The position numbers were made by a program, and so were the translations under genes. Under the pieces are notes generated by a model that worked only from the letters and a program-made list of their open reading frames with translations, was not told the origin of the DNA and did no database searches. From contig JAAQTN010000025.1 of the NCBI GenBank assembly GCA_011742915.1, forward strand, positions 1 to 64,000: a stretch of 64,000 nt of DNA, in the 5' to 3' direction. Positions 55,826 to 64,000 of the stretch are shown piece after piece. Each line of letters begins with the position of its first letter. Within the stretch, counting starts at the first letter, position 1. The DNA is from Billgrantia desiderata. GTDB lineage: Bacteria; Pseudomonadota; Gammaproteobacteria; Pseudomonadales; Halomonadaceae.

Positions 55826-57541
55826 CCCGGCTTATTCATGAGAGCGCTGATCGAGTGGGTTGGGAGTTCTTGCTGCCAACACAGGCCCTCAGGCGCGACA
55901 TTGGCAACGTGAGAATCCGCCAGCATATGCAAAATGGCACACCTTGTTTTTCTATTTATAGCTTTCAGGAATGAATTGCCGTCATCCGTGCAGCCGTCAT
56001 CGTCAGCCGAGATGGGGCTGCCTTGCGCATGAATCGGTTGTGGTATCGCCAGCGAGTCAGCCCAACGCGGTCAGCTTCGGCAGCCCCTTCAGCAACGTTG
56101 GCCACCACTTGTCGGCTGCATCGCCGAGATGAACGGTGATGCGCCGGGCATGAAGCGAGAGCGTGGCCGCGACCTTGAGTACCTGCTCGCGCATCCGGCT
56201 CAGGCTCCAGCCCTGCCGGGTCTGGCGCACCAGCAGGCAGCGCAAGCCATGCAGGACCTGATAAGCGTAGAGGCTCAGCAGTAGGCTAACCTCGTTGCGG
56301 GCCATCACGTCCTGAACCGTGGCGGCACCGCGATCCGTCGACGACAGGTGCACGTCCAGCGCCGACTTCACCTCGCCCATGTGGGCCTCGGCGCTGCCGC
56401 GCTTACGGTAGAGTGCCAGGATCTTCTCCGCCGGCCACGCGAACTTGCCAAGATTAGTGACCAGGAAGAAAGCATGCAGTAGCAGGTCATCGGGGCGCTC
56501 TTGCACGACCAGCACCACGCGCCGTGGTGCGGGCCAGGAGCCGGCTTGGTACTCGAGGTCGTGGCACCATTCCCGAGGCTGTTCAGGAGGACGGCCGTGG
56601 GGCCGCTTCAAGTATGGCGCCGCCAGTTTTTGAAGGCCCTTGTGGCTACGTAGCCGGCCCAGGTACTCGATGTCGCGCTCTTCCAGCGCCTCCAGCGTGT
56701 CGTTGTCGGTGAAACCGGCATCGATGCGCACCCGAACGTGGGCGCCAGTGCTCTCGTTGAGCCGCTTCGCCAGATGTGGGATCCAAGTATCGGCATGCTC
56801 GGCCGGGCCGGCGCTACCCTCGCGTAGCAGGCCGCCCACCATGTCACCGGTTTCGGCCAACGAGGCAACCAGCGGCGAGTAGATGCGTGCACCGCAAAGC
56901 CCATGGAACGCCGAGCCGCCCTGGTGACCGTGGACCTCGATCGGTAGTCCGTCGATGTCCAGCGTTAGCTGCTTGGGACGCTCACCGTTCTCCAGCGACG
57001 TCAGGCGCCAGACCACTAGCCGCAGCAGGCCTTCGTGGACGGCATCGATGTTGTCGTCGTGACCGAGGCAGGTCAGCAGCCTGGACAGCGTGGCTTGAGA
57101 GGGTCGGTTCTGGGCCAACGGCGTCATCCCGCGGGCATCGCTGCAGGCCAGCTGCCAGATCGGATCATGGCGCAGCGTGTCGGTATCGCTGAGATCGATC
57201 CAGCCCATCGCCCGCTGCAGCACCAAGGTGCGTATCTGGCTGGCCAGCGAGTGGCGAATGCGCAGCGGATGGCGCGGATCGATCAGGTTGTCTTCGAGCG
57301 CCTCGATCACGCCGCTGTTGTCGAGGGCTTCGCGCAGCAACAGCGCACCGCTGTCGCTGGTGGTGCGTTGGCCGTCGAGTTCAACGCGGACGGACCCATT
57401 GCAGGATGGAATCCAGGGAGATAGGCTTTCACCCATAGCGGATGGCTCTCTTGGTTCAGGTTCTTGGCGGAACGCACTGAATTTTCAAGAGAATACCATC
57501 CGCTATCTTCGTTTTCAGGCCAGCCTCATGAATAAGGCGGG
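55826..57541 (-). mobile_element. IS1380-family insertion sequence, complete
   Basis: A 1716-bp element bounded by inverted repeats: CCCGGCTTATTCATGAG at 55826, and CTCATGAATAAGGCGGG ending at 57541 (16 of 17 match). Both ends are flanked by the 5-bp duplication TTAAA (55821-55825 and 57542-57546). It carries one transposase on the minus strand. Intact ends and target duplication argue for a fairly recent insertion. It splits an IS5-type transposase remnant. Confidence 0.9.
56057..57436 (-). CDS. IS1380-family transposase
   Basis: A 459-residue DDE transposase of the IS1380 family, apparently complete. The first catalytic Asp lies in LTLDIDGLP (about 158-165), the second in RIDAGF, and the Glu in YRKRGSAEAHMGEVK. 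GC content resembles the high-GC host more than the AT-rich genes to the right. The 231 bp between its stop and the left inverted repeat carry no gene. Confidence 0.92.
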   Translation of the reverse strand: MGESLSPWIPSCNGSVRVELDGQRTTSDSGALLLREALDNSGVIEALEDNLIDPRHPLRIRHSLASQIRTLVLQRAMGWIDLSDTDTLRHDPIWQLACSDARGMTPLAQNRPSQATLSRLLTCLGHDDNIDAVHEGLLRLVVWRLTSLENGERPKQLTLDIDGLPIEVHGHQGGSAFHGLCGARIYSPLVASLAETGDMVGGLLREGSAGPAEHADTWIPHLAKRLNESTGAHVRVRIDAGFTDNDTLEALEERDIEYLGRLRSHKGLQKLAAPYLKRPHGRPPEQPREWCHDLEYQAGSWPAPRRVVLVVQERPDDLLLHAFFLVTNLGKFAWPAEKILALYRKRGSAEAHMGEVKSALDVHLSSTDRGAATVQDVMARNEVSLLLSLYAYQVLHGLRCLLVRQTRQGWSLSRMREQVLKVAATLSLHARRITVHLGDAADKWWPTLLKGLPKLTALG

Positions 57542-57546
57542 TTAAA

Positions 57547-57660
57547 GGCTACGGCGAGTCGGCACTTGATACACAAGCGGCCCCGTTGCTTTCATGCTAT
57601 GGCATGTCTTGCTATGTACTTGCATTGGGCGTGCATACGTGCCGACTTTGCGTACACAGC
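57547..57660 (+). pseudogene. Decayed IS5-family transposase, C-terminal part (right fragment)
   Basis: After the second TTAAA the reading frame resumes as G-Y. With one more frameshift it gives RRVGT-x-Y, the usual continuation of FGWLK in IS5-type transposases. The frame then decays. It runs up to the stop codon of the cyclase gene at 57661. Confidence 0.6.
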
Positions 57661-58320
57661 CTAGACCTCGATGACGGCGTAAGCACGCACTGGGAATGTG
57701 CCAAATTCATGTATTTTGACGGGAGCGGCGTGAAAAATAGCCCCAGTGTCCGGGATTTCACTTAAGTTGCACATGTGCTCCACAATTGGAATGTCAGAAC
57801 CAAGCAAGATTGAATGAACTGGACGATTTGGGTCGTCTGTGTCGTCGATATTCAAGGAGTCGATGCCTACTAATACGGCTTTGTTTTCTTTAAGATAGAT
57901 GGCTGCTTCGAATGTTAAAAATGGATGTCCGTGGTTATATTTTTCAGTCCCCCAATGTCGTGACCAACCAGTTTCAACAAGCACTGCTTTACCGGTGACA
58001 TCCAAACCTTCGAAGTTTTCGACTCCGATCGCCCTGTGTTTTTGGGGTGGCCTGCAAGTGACAATTTCCAGGTTGGCAACGGAGCGGAGAGGTATTTGAG
58101 CTATATCATTGCCATCTGCATACCTATGGAATGGAGAGTCAATATAAGTGCCTGTGTTTGCCGGCATGCTGATTTGGTGGATGCAAAAGCTAACGCCGTC
58201 TGCGTAAAGAGACTTAGATGCTTCACGAGACAAGTAATCACAAATTATTGGCGGTGACACACCTGGATAGGTGGTCATGCCATTTTCTACGGAATGACTT
58301 AAGTCGACAAGTTTTTTCAC
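57661..58320 (-). CDS. Cyclase-family (kynurenine-formamidase-like) hydrolase with altered metal motif
   Basis: A 219-residue protein of the cyclase family (KynB, isatin hydrolase and relatives). The family metal motif HTGTHxDxPxH reads here N55-TGT-Y59-I-D61-SPF-H65, so two of the usual His ligands are Asn and Tyr. Later family motifs are present (VETGWS, VGIDSLNID, HSILLGSDIPIVEHMCNL). The GTG at 58320 has AAGGAG 6 bp upstream. It is the last gene of an AT-rich leftward group. It could hydrolyse an amide or lactone, or have a changed activity. Confidence 0.78.
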   Translation of the reverse strand: MKKLVDLSHSVENGMTTYPGVSPPIICDYLSREASKSLYADGVSFCIHQISMPANTGTYIDSPFHRYADGNDIAQIPLRSVANLEIVTCRPPQKHRAIGVENFEGLDVTGKAVLVETGWSRHWGTEKYNHGHPFLTFEAAIYLKENKAVLVGIDSLNIDDTDDPNRPVHSILLGSDIPIVEHMCNLSEIPDTGAIFHAAPVKIHEFGTFPVRAYAVIEV

Positions 58321-58399
58321 GTTAATCTCCTTCAGATCATTGAGATCTAAGCACGGGGTGGCTGGTACTCGCACTGAATGTTTATAGGGAGCACCCTGT

Positions 58400-58429
58400 T
58401 TAGACTCAGTTAAGGCTCTTTTAGTCTAA
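58400..58429. repeat. Inverted repeat TTAGACT / AGTCTAA
   Basis: Arms 58400-58406 and 58423-58429 with a 16-nt spacer. They lie between the N-monooxygenase stop (58517) and the cyclase start (58320). This may be a regulator site or part of a weak terminator. Confidence 0.35.
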
Positions 58430-58516
58430 GAGGCAGACTTGTTAACCAATCATACGTGATAAAAGAAATCGCAATATTTATGTAGACTCCATCCCAGCTC
58501 GAAGCTCTAATGTTGT

Positions 58517-59809
58517 TTAACCAAAAGTCTTCACGGTCTCGCGTGGTTCGACTTTCACGTCGCTCATAATGGAGTGCAGAATATCTCTAGAACGATGTGC
58601 TATAACTGACAAGACGTCCTGCGCTGGTCCGTGGGATTTAGACACGTTTCCGTTCATGTAAACACGGCCGGAGCTGAATCCATGCTCATCATGTATGGAG
58701 TAGTCACGTTCGATTCGGAGTGAGTCACCCTCAAAAGTTAGGTTCGTATAAACGTTACGTAGCAACCTGCTGGGCTCGCTGAACTCGTATCCGGTTGCTA
58801 GTACTACATAATCATACTGGTTTTCAAAATTTCTACCCAATTCATGGTTAAAAAAGTGTACGTTTATAGGTTGATTTTTTCTGGTCTCTATCTTAGCTGC
58901 GCGACAGAATTGCAGGAATGAAACAGATCGACGCTCAAAGTGTTTGTCGTAATAGTAGTCATTATAGAGACCATTTATGATAGTCTCATCGACAACTCCG
59001 TAATTCATGTTTTTGCGCTGATTTACGAACCATTTTCGTGTCTCGGACGGCATATCGAAGAATCTGTCGATAAACTCCCCGTTGTAACTTTCATTCATGA
59101 AGGCAGTGCCTTCTTTGATTCCAAAGCCGAAGTCGCTTATGGCTACGTCAATATTGTTTTTAGTTGTATTGATCAAGTACTTAACAAGTTCGGCGGCGGA
59201 TTGCCCTGCGCCTACTACGAGAATGGAATTATCTTCTGTAAAGTCTTCTAGTTTTGCTATCTTGGTCAAAAAATCCGCTGAGTGAATGATCCGGGCATCG
59301 TCTCCGCTCAATCCGAGTGGGTATTTTGGTCGTCCACCAACACCTAGCACAATATCGCGTGCGAGCACCTCCTTGTAGCTTCCGTCGCTTGTTAAGTATC
59401 TAACGAGGTACAGACCACTTTCATCCCTCTCGATTTCAGAGACACAGGTGTCCGTTTGGATTCCATTTCCGATTGCATTGGCTACCCAGCGCAGGTACTC
59501 GTCGAAGTCTCTACGATAAGGTGTAGAATGCCCACAGTTTAGAAAATCTTCTAGACGTTTATGCTTAACTAGAAAATTAAGAAAGGTAAATCTGCTCATT
59601 GGATTGACCAGCGTTACTAGGTCCTTGGCGAAGTGTGTATCCAGTCTTGAACCTGGCAGCAGCATTCCTGGGTGCCAACTTATTTCAGCATCTTTTTCCA
59701 GAATGATAAAGTCTTTGCCAGGTTGATAGCCGCGTTCAACAGCTTGCGCTCCAAGTGACAGGTTCGCTGGGCCAGCGCCGATAGCAATGAATTCATATAC
59801 GTTTTGCAT
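58517..59809 (-). CDS. Lysine/ornithine N-monooxygenase-like flavoprotein (SidA/IucD/PvdA family)
   Basis: A 430-residue class-B flavin monooxygenase. The FAD site GAGPANLSLG begins at residue 11. The typical SWHPGMLLPGSRLDTHFAKDLVTL block follows in pieces (HPGM, KDLVTL). The NADPH site GAGQSAAE lies near 200 and the C-terminal motif is VLATGYEF. Known relatives hydroxylate the side-chain amine of Lys or Orn for siderophores and other N-oxygenated products. No siderophore synthetase is near, so another product is likely. The ATG at 59809 has GGAG 6 bp upstream and is preferred over the ATG at 59821. Confidence 0.87.
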   Translation of the reverse strand: MQNVYEFIAIGAGPANLSLGAQAVERGYQPGKDFIILEKDAEISWHPGMLLPGSRLDTHFAKDLVTLVNPMSRFTFLNFLVKHKRLEDFLNCGHSTPYRRDFDEYLRWVANAIGNGIQTDTCVSEIERDESGLYLVRYLTSDGSYKEVLARDIVLGVGGRPKYPLGLSGDDARIIHSADFLTKIAKLEDFTEDNSILVVGAGQSAAELVKYLINTTKNNIDVAISDFGFGIKEGTAFMNESYNGEFIDRFFDMPSETRKWFVNQRKNMNYGVVDETIINGLYNDYYYDKHFERRSVSFLQFCRAAKIETRKNQPINVHFFNHELGRNFENQYDYVVLATGYEFSEPSRLLRNVYTNLTFEGDSLRIERDYSIHDEHGFSSGRVYMNGNVSKSHGPAQDVLSVIAHRSRDILHSIMSDVKVEPRETVKTFG

Positions 59810-59842
59810 CTCGATCTCCATTGATGTTTAAAGTTTAAAGTT

Positions 59843-60406
59843 TTACCGTTTTACAAAAGGTTTCAAATCAGGTTTTGATTTCCAAGCTGGTTCTGGTGGT
59901 GTATAACCAGCTGCTGGATTATATGGGGATGATCCATTAATCGTGATGTTTGGAAGGTATCTTGGACAATTTGGAAATATGTCTCTTATTTCTATGGTGA
60001 TCAGGATTTCGTCAGGGCTATCAGCATTGCTGTAATCAAGGCGGGCATTGCCGTTTATTCGCAGCTTTTTTTGGTCAGGGGCGAACTGAATAAACAGGAG
60101 GCCAATATTACTATTCTCCAAGATGTTTCCTAAGCTTCGGAACATCCCATTTCCGTCGTAATTTCTAAATCCAATCTCCCGTTCACTAAATATCTCAATG
60201 AAGCCAGGATTGCCTCCTTTGATGGAGCAGTCAGGTCGACCGTCGGCGGTGGCGGTGGCAAGGAAAAAGAATTCAGAGGTTATGATGATTTGCTTGTCTT
60301 CAGAGGTCAATTCGCTATGACGACGTGACTCCTCCAATTTTTCTGCAAGCGGTTCGGTACCAAATTTTTTTTGAAGCATATTGCTGATTTGAGAATAAAA
60401 GCTCAT
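59843..60406 (-). CDS. PNPOx-like (pyridoxamine 5'-phosphate oxidase family) flavin protein
   Basis: A 187-residue protein with a split-barrel flavin-binding fold. It has FFLATATADGRPDCSIKGGNPGF near 55-77, the middle GNILENSNIGLLFIQF, and LRINGNARL. This group includes flavin reductases, general-stress flavoproteins and F420 or FMN enzymes. The ATG at 60406 has GGAG 5 bp upstream. It lies 33 bp upstream of the N-monooxygenase and probably shares its transcript. It could reduce flavin or an intermediate for it. Confidence 0.8.
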   Translation of the reverse strand: MSFYSQISNMLQKKFGTEPLAEKLEESRRHSELTSEDKQIIITSEFFFLATATADGRPDCSIKGGNPGFIEIFSEREIGFRNYDGNGMFRSLGNILENSNIGLLFIQFAPDQKKLRINGNARLDYSNADSPDEILITIEIRDIFPNCPRYLPNITINGSSPYNPAAGYTPPEPAWKSKPDLKPFVKR

Positions 60407-60563
60407 AAATTCTCCGAGAGTTAACTGTCTAACTGCTAGGAAATCCATTCCGTAATTCGTGATAGTGCCTCAGCCTAATTCCTTAAATTTAAAGTGCTAT
60501 TTTTAATGATGTGCGCCTCTCGAATATAACTGCATGGTTATGATGTTGAAATTATGCATGTAT

Positions 60564-61502
60564 TCAAGATTTCGTAATCGGAATGTTGCTCGATAGCTGC
60601 CCTTTCCAGAGCTTTTTGAAAAAATCTTTGTAAGATGGATGGCTAAAAATTGCTTGATCGCGAATCTCATAGTGAACTTCTTCAAGCCGGTCGATAGGTA
60701 TAGAGGGCAGCATGTGGTGTTCGGTATGAAAATTATTTCCGTTCGTGAACCATATGAGTAAAGGTGATGCCGATATCGTTCGTGTATTCTCAAAAACATC
60801 AGTTGAATCTGTGTTGCACTTGTAGTGCTCTGGCAGTTCGACCAAGGCATGGATGGGAGCTGCCACTAAAAAGAGAGGAATGATCCAGAGCCATAGAATT
60901 GCAGCGCTATTCATGAAAATTGATGTGCCAACTGAGCCTGCAAGCATGACGAATATGATTCGATAATCGCGGCGAATTCTTTTGTTGGTTCTAGGTGTGT
61001 TGATTCCATCGTCTTTACCGAAAAATGATCGCAGAACTCCTTTGGCGAATTCCGCATAATGTGCTGGCATGAGTAATCGGTTTAGCCACACGCCAGCACT
61101 TGCTGAAAAACTTCCACCGTACTGATCTCCGTAATCAAAAAATTCAGTGTTATTTGGCGTTCCGAGATAGCGATGATGCTTCAAATGACTGGCTTGGTAG
61201 CTTGCATATGAAACCAACATTGGCACGCCTAGCAACACCCCAATTGCTTCATGTGCGACTTTGTTTTTCAGCCCTTGGCCATGTAGTACTTGGTGTTGGA
61301 TTTCGACCCCATGGGCAAACATTGCACCCAGGAGAAGTACGCCTAAAGCTGTTACCATCAGACTATCACTTAGCGCGAGCGTTCCGCCGATTAACAACAG
61401 ACTTGCCCAAATAGCTATTTTCATACAGAAGACAGTTACGCTGTGCTTGCCCTTGTAACGAGACGCTAGATCGCGATGTGGTATTACCGTTGTTACGGTC
61501 AT
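60564..61502 (-). CDS. Membrane fatty-acid-desaturase-like diiron enzyme
   Basis: A 312-residue membrane protein with hydrophobic helices at about 27-65, 85-102 and 185-220. The three His boxes of the desaturase/hydroxylase superfamily are H70-x3-H74, H106-x2-H109-H110 and H259-x2-H262-H263. These bind two irons for O2-dependent oxidation of a C-H bond. A role in lipid desaturation is possible. Its place beside an N-monooxygenase and a PNPOx-like protein suggests tailoring of a small molecule instead. The gap 60407-60563 has no gene. Confidence 0.85.
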   Translation of the reverse strand: MTVTTVIPHRDLASRYKGKHSVTVFCMKIAIWASLLLIGGTLALSDSLMVTALGVLLLGAMFAHGVEIQHQVLHGQGLKNKVAHEAIGVLLGVPMLVSYASYQASHLKHHRYLGTPNNTEFFDYGDQYGGSFSASAGVWLNRLLMPAHYAEFAKGVLRSFFGKDDGINTPRTNKRIRRDYRIIFVMLAGSVGTSIFMNSAAILWLWIIPLFLVAAPIHALVELPEHYKCNTDSTDVFENTRTISASPLLIWFTNGNNFHTEHHMLPSIPIDRLEEVHYEIRDQAIFSHPSYKDFFKKLWKGQLSSNIPITKS

Positions 61503-61586
61503 GACACTACCTCTATTGAAGTTGTGGTTTGGGCATTGTTTCTCAATATGGCTGGCTTTTTTATGTGATAATTGTCTTTAAATTTT

Positions 61587-62801
61587 CTACTTGTAGTTCG
61601 GGTACGTGGGCCGTCGCCCCAACGAACTTAATGCGATAATCAGGAAGGCGAGAGCCGGGTAAAGTGCCATTTTCACTGAGCCGGTTATATCCGCCATCCA
61701 ACCACCAAGTAGTGGGATTAAAAAAGCTAGGCTAAAACCAATTAACGTCATTCCGGCACTGAGTCGGGTTACTGCTGTGCCACTCGCAATTCTTGGTGGG
61801 AGCGAAACGAGAAGGATAGTTTTGACAGTTGCCGAATAGCCAACTATCAAAGCCGATATCCAGGACAACCAACCCTCGAAAAAAATGAAACCAGACAAGC
61901 CTATTACGGCGGCAACAGCAAATATGGCGAGTGGCGCGCGTTTACCAATCCAATGAGGTACAAGCAGCAGACACAGCGATGCGAGTAGCGGTGTGGAGTT
62001 GTATGCTAGCAGCAACGCACTGAGGGCTTCTGACTCCCCCCTGGCTTGGAGCACCGAGGCCGAATACGCGTTGATAATGAAAAACGCCACGACAGAGCTT
62101 CCAAGCAATATGCCGTATTGCCAGACACGACCATCGCCGAGACTTGGAATGGATGGCTCTGGAAATAGCTCTTTTTTCCCGGTTGAATTCGGCGAACTTT
62201 CAGTATTCGCAGGCCTAGAGAGTAAGACGAGGATGGCTACCGTTATAATAGGGATAGACCACAGGAGAAGGGCTATCCGCCAGTCGAAATTGGCGAGCGG
62301 TAGAACTATGGGTCTTGTCAAACCCGCGGCCGAAAGTTCACCAGCCATCATCCCGTTGAGATAAACCGTGCTACTGAGAGCTAGATGAGTCGGGGTCCAC
62401 GCTCTTGTTGCCAAGGGGAGCGCAGTTTGGCACACCGCAATCCCAAAACCCATCACCACAGAGGCGAAAAATAGCAATTCAGCCGATGGCGCTTGACCTC
62501 GCCCCATGGATGCAGCTGCGGCACATATTAGCCCGCCGACGATCGCTGTTCGAAGACCAAATTTCGTGATGATCCAGGCAGCTGGAATAGCTCCGAAAGC
62601 CACTGCGACAACTGGGAGCATCGTTAGTGCACCTATACCTGCCTCTCCAAGCCCGAAACTGTCGGCAATATTTATTGCTAAAGGCGGTGCCGTTAAAATT
62701 GGAACGCGGAGTGTCCAACCGACCAGCCACATGATTGCGAGCATTCCATAAGGTGTGCGCGTTACAGCATTCCTTGCAGTCTCTATGCTCATGGTGAACA
62801 T
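61587..62801 (-). CDS. MFS transporter, CynX/NimT-like
   Basis: A 404-residue major facilitator with about twelve membrane segments and the early motif LRVPILTAPPLAINIADSFGL of the CynX/NimT (cyanate/nitroimidazole) branch, in pieces. A central hydrophilic loop lies near 198-225. TAGGAG lies just upstream of the ATG at 62801; an ATG at 62792 is an alternative. It may export the product or import a substrate of the cluster. It is divergent from the LysR gene. Confidence 0.85.
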   Translation of the reverse strand: MFTMSIETARNAVTRTPYGMLAIMWLVGWTLRVPILTAPPLAINIADSFGLGEAGIGALTMLPVVAVAFGAIPAAWIITKFGLRTAIVGGLICAAAASMGRGQAPSAELLFFASVVMGFGIAVCQTALPLATRAWTPTHLALSSTVYLNGMMAGELSAAGLTRPIVLPLANFDWRIALLLWSIPIITVAILVLLSRPANTESSPNSTGKKELFPEPSIPSLGDGRVWQYGILLGSSVVAFFIINAYSASVLQARGESEALSALLLAYNSTPLLASLCLLLVPHWIGKRAPLAIFAVAAVIGLSGFIFFEGWLSWISALIVGYSATVKTILLVSLPPRIASGTAVTRLSAGMTLIGFSLAFLIPLLGGWMADITGSVKMALYPALAFLIIALSSLGRRPTYPNYK

Positions 62802-63114
62802 GGACTCCTATGCAGAGCGTTGTGGCTAAGTCGAGTCGCTTATCTAACCCTATGCGAAAATTTTCCACCGTGGCATCGATTTTTTGTCCCAGCTGTGTTA
62901 AGGAAACTCACATGGAGAGTGGTCTCGACCTAAGTGAAAACGTGATCTATCAGGTATGATGCTGCCATGTCTCTATGTTTCACCTTCTCTCTGCTAAAGT
63001 ACGGGCTGCTACTGGTGTACGCCGCAGAGAGTCTACGCCGGGGTGCTCAAAAGATCCGCTGTCGATTCAAGCATCTTTCAATAGTTTTGCTAATGAAACT
63101 TGAGGTTGTCCATC
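62802..63114. other. Divergent intergenic region between MFS and LysR genes
   Basis: A 313-bp AT-rich gap with no reading frame that I support. It must hold the promoters of both divergent genes and the LysR binding site. I see no clear consensus promoter or T-N11-A box that I would defend. Confidence 0.5.
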
Positions 63115-63993
63115 ATGGAAAGAATTAGACACTTAAGAGCAATGGAAGTCTTCGACAAGGTTGCCGAACACTCGAGTTTTAGCAAAGCCGCTGATGTACT
63201 CAATATCACTCATGGCGCCGTGAGTAGACAGATTAAATTGCTTGAAGAATCTTTGAATACTTCGCTTTTTTATCGGGGCTCCAAGGGGGTGGAGTTAACA
63301 GTGGCAGGAGAGCACCTCTACGAATCGACCCGCCATGCATTTTCTGTACTTCGAAATGGTGTTTATGAAGTAAATCGACGAAACAACTCAAAGTCATTAA
63401 AAGTGTCTTTGCCGAATGCTGTAGCGCTCAAATGGCTAGTCCCTCAGTTATCAAGTTTTCGAGCCCTCTATCCTGATGTTGCATTACTTCTAGAAACAGA
63501 TGATAAAGTGACAGATTTTGGAATGTCTGAAGTTGATCTGGCGCTTCGCTTTGGAACACCGAATTGGAGTGGGTTGTACTTCGAGAAAATTGCTGATGAG
63601 GAACTCATCGCTGTTGCGTCTCCGAGATTGGTTGAGAACGTGAAAAGGCCCATGTCGCCTGAAGAAATAATCAGATTTCCTCTCCTTCGGGATGCATACA
63701 ATCAGGGATGGGAGAAGTGGGCTGACCTAGCAGGTATTAATCCTGCTCGGCTCCGTGTGCATAGCATCCAATACTTCGAGAGTGCAGTGCTGCTGGAGGC
63801 TGCTATAGACCAGCAAGGTGTTGCCTTAGCTCGAAGGATTCTTGTGGAGCGGGATATAGAAGCTGGCCGGCTCCTCCATCTCGATGAAATATCCGTGGCG
63901 CTAAATCGCGGGCTTTATTTCGTTTGCCGTTTTGGAGACCAGAACCGTCCGGTAGTGAATGCCTTCAAGGAGTGGCTGCTCGCAAACCGTTAG
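63115..63993 (+). CDS. LysR-family transcriptional regulator (GcvA-like)
   Basis: A 292-residue LysR regulator. The N-terminal HTH (about 5-62) has MEVFDKVAEHSSFSKAAD in pieces and ITHGAVSRQIKLLEE. A C-terminal substrate-binding domain (about 90-290) follows. The pattern resembles GcvA/AmpR-type regulators. The ATG at 63115 has GAGG about 10 bp upstream; a TTG at 63100 is an alternative. It is divergent from the MFS gene and probably controls the leftward cluster. The gene is complete within the window. Confidence 0.9.
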   Translation: MERIRHLRAMEVFDKVAEHSSFSKAADVLNITHGAVSRQIKLLEESLNTSLFYRGSKGVELTVAGEHLYESTRHAFSVLRNGVYEVNRRNNSKSLKVSLPNAVALKWLVPQLSSFRALYPDVALLLETDDKVTDFGMSEVDLALRFGTPNWSGLYFEKIADEELIAVASPRLVENVKRPMSPEEIIRFPLLRDAYNQGWEKWADLAGINPARLRVHSIQYFESAVLLEAAIDQQGVALARRILVERDIEAGRLLHLDEISVALNRGLYFVCRFGDQNRPVVNAFKEWLLANR

Positions 63994-64000
63994 TGGAATG

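Noticed and set aside
55579..55932. Minus-strand frame of 117 residues with an LGHI...YQ-like stretch, possible tyrosine-recombinase relic
   Set aside because: Only a few residues fit, it has no R-H-R-Y set, and it runs across the IS1380 boundary and opposite the IS5 remnant, so it is most likely chance.
58517..61502. Hydroxamate siderophore gene cluster
   Set aside because: Only the N-monooxygenase fits. No acetyltransferase, NIS or NRPS synthetase, or TonB receptor is present in the window.

Overview
The window looks like the chromosome of a halophilic gammaproteobacterium of the Halomonas type. It is GC-rich and has an acidic periplasmic PRC-barrel protein, a CsbD protein, and the gammaproteobacterial runs ccmABCDEFGHI-smc-zipA-ligA, glrK-qseG-glrR and guaB-guaA. 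The genus is my inference from gene content.

Region 1 (1-16.2 kb) is an accessory catabolic or transport region. Its left edge is the terminal part of an IS1380-type element that abuts tctB, so no tctA is visible. Two similar modules follow, each a pair of short CHR (chromate-transporter family) genes divergent from a FadR-type GntR regulator. They bracket an orphan [2Fe-2S] ferredoxin and a GntP/DcuC-like permease. A creatininase-family amidohydrolase, a small unknown protein and a third GntR follow. A leftward seven-gene operon then encodes, in order of transcription, a heme-oxygenase-like diiron oxidase/oxygenase, an aldehyde dehydrogenase, a HbpS/GlcG protein, a ferredoxin reductase, a ferredoxin, an aspartate-dehydrogenase-like enzyme and a DUF1330 protein. 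Six copies of the palindrome GGTATACC lie only between genes of this region and look like operators of one GntR regulon.

Region 2 (16.2-55.4 kb) is mostly core. It holds a LexA-box-controlled, HTH-less S24 peptidase coupled to a YigZ gene, the complete cytochrome c maturation operon, smc, zipA, ligA, yheU, a GGDEF-EAL protein, mnmC, yciI, rnaAM-like, a yciO-like gene, a zinc-ribbon voltage-gated channel, a CYTH phosphatase, DUF47-pit, argA, glrK-qseG-glrR, xseA, PRC-barrel, csbD, guaB and guaA. Between argA and glrK, where enterobacteria carry the small RNA glmY, there is a gene-free stretch. It has a clear sigma54 promoter (GG-N10-GC), GlrR-like upstream sites and a strong terminator about 460 nt downstream, so a sigma54-dependent noncoding RNA is likely.

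Region 3 (55.4-64 kb) starts directly after guaA, a known insertion hot spot for genomic islands. A 1.7-kb IS1380-family element with a TTAAA target duplication sits inside a decayed IS5-family transposase. Beyond it lies a clearly more AT-rich cassette: a cyclase-family hydrolase with altered metal ligands, an amino-acid N-monooxygenase (SidA/IucD/PvdA-like), a PNPOx-like flavoprotein, a membrane fatty-acid-desaturase-like diiron enzyme, a CynX/NimT-type MFS exporter and a divergent LysR regulator. This looks like a transferred small-molecule pathway of unknown product.
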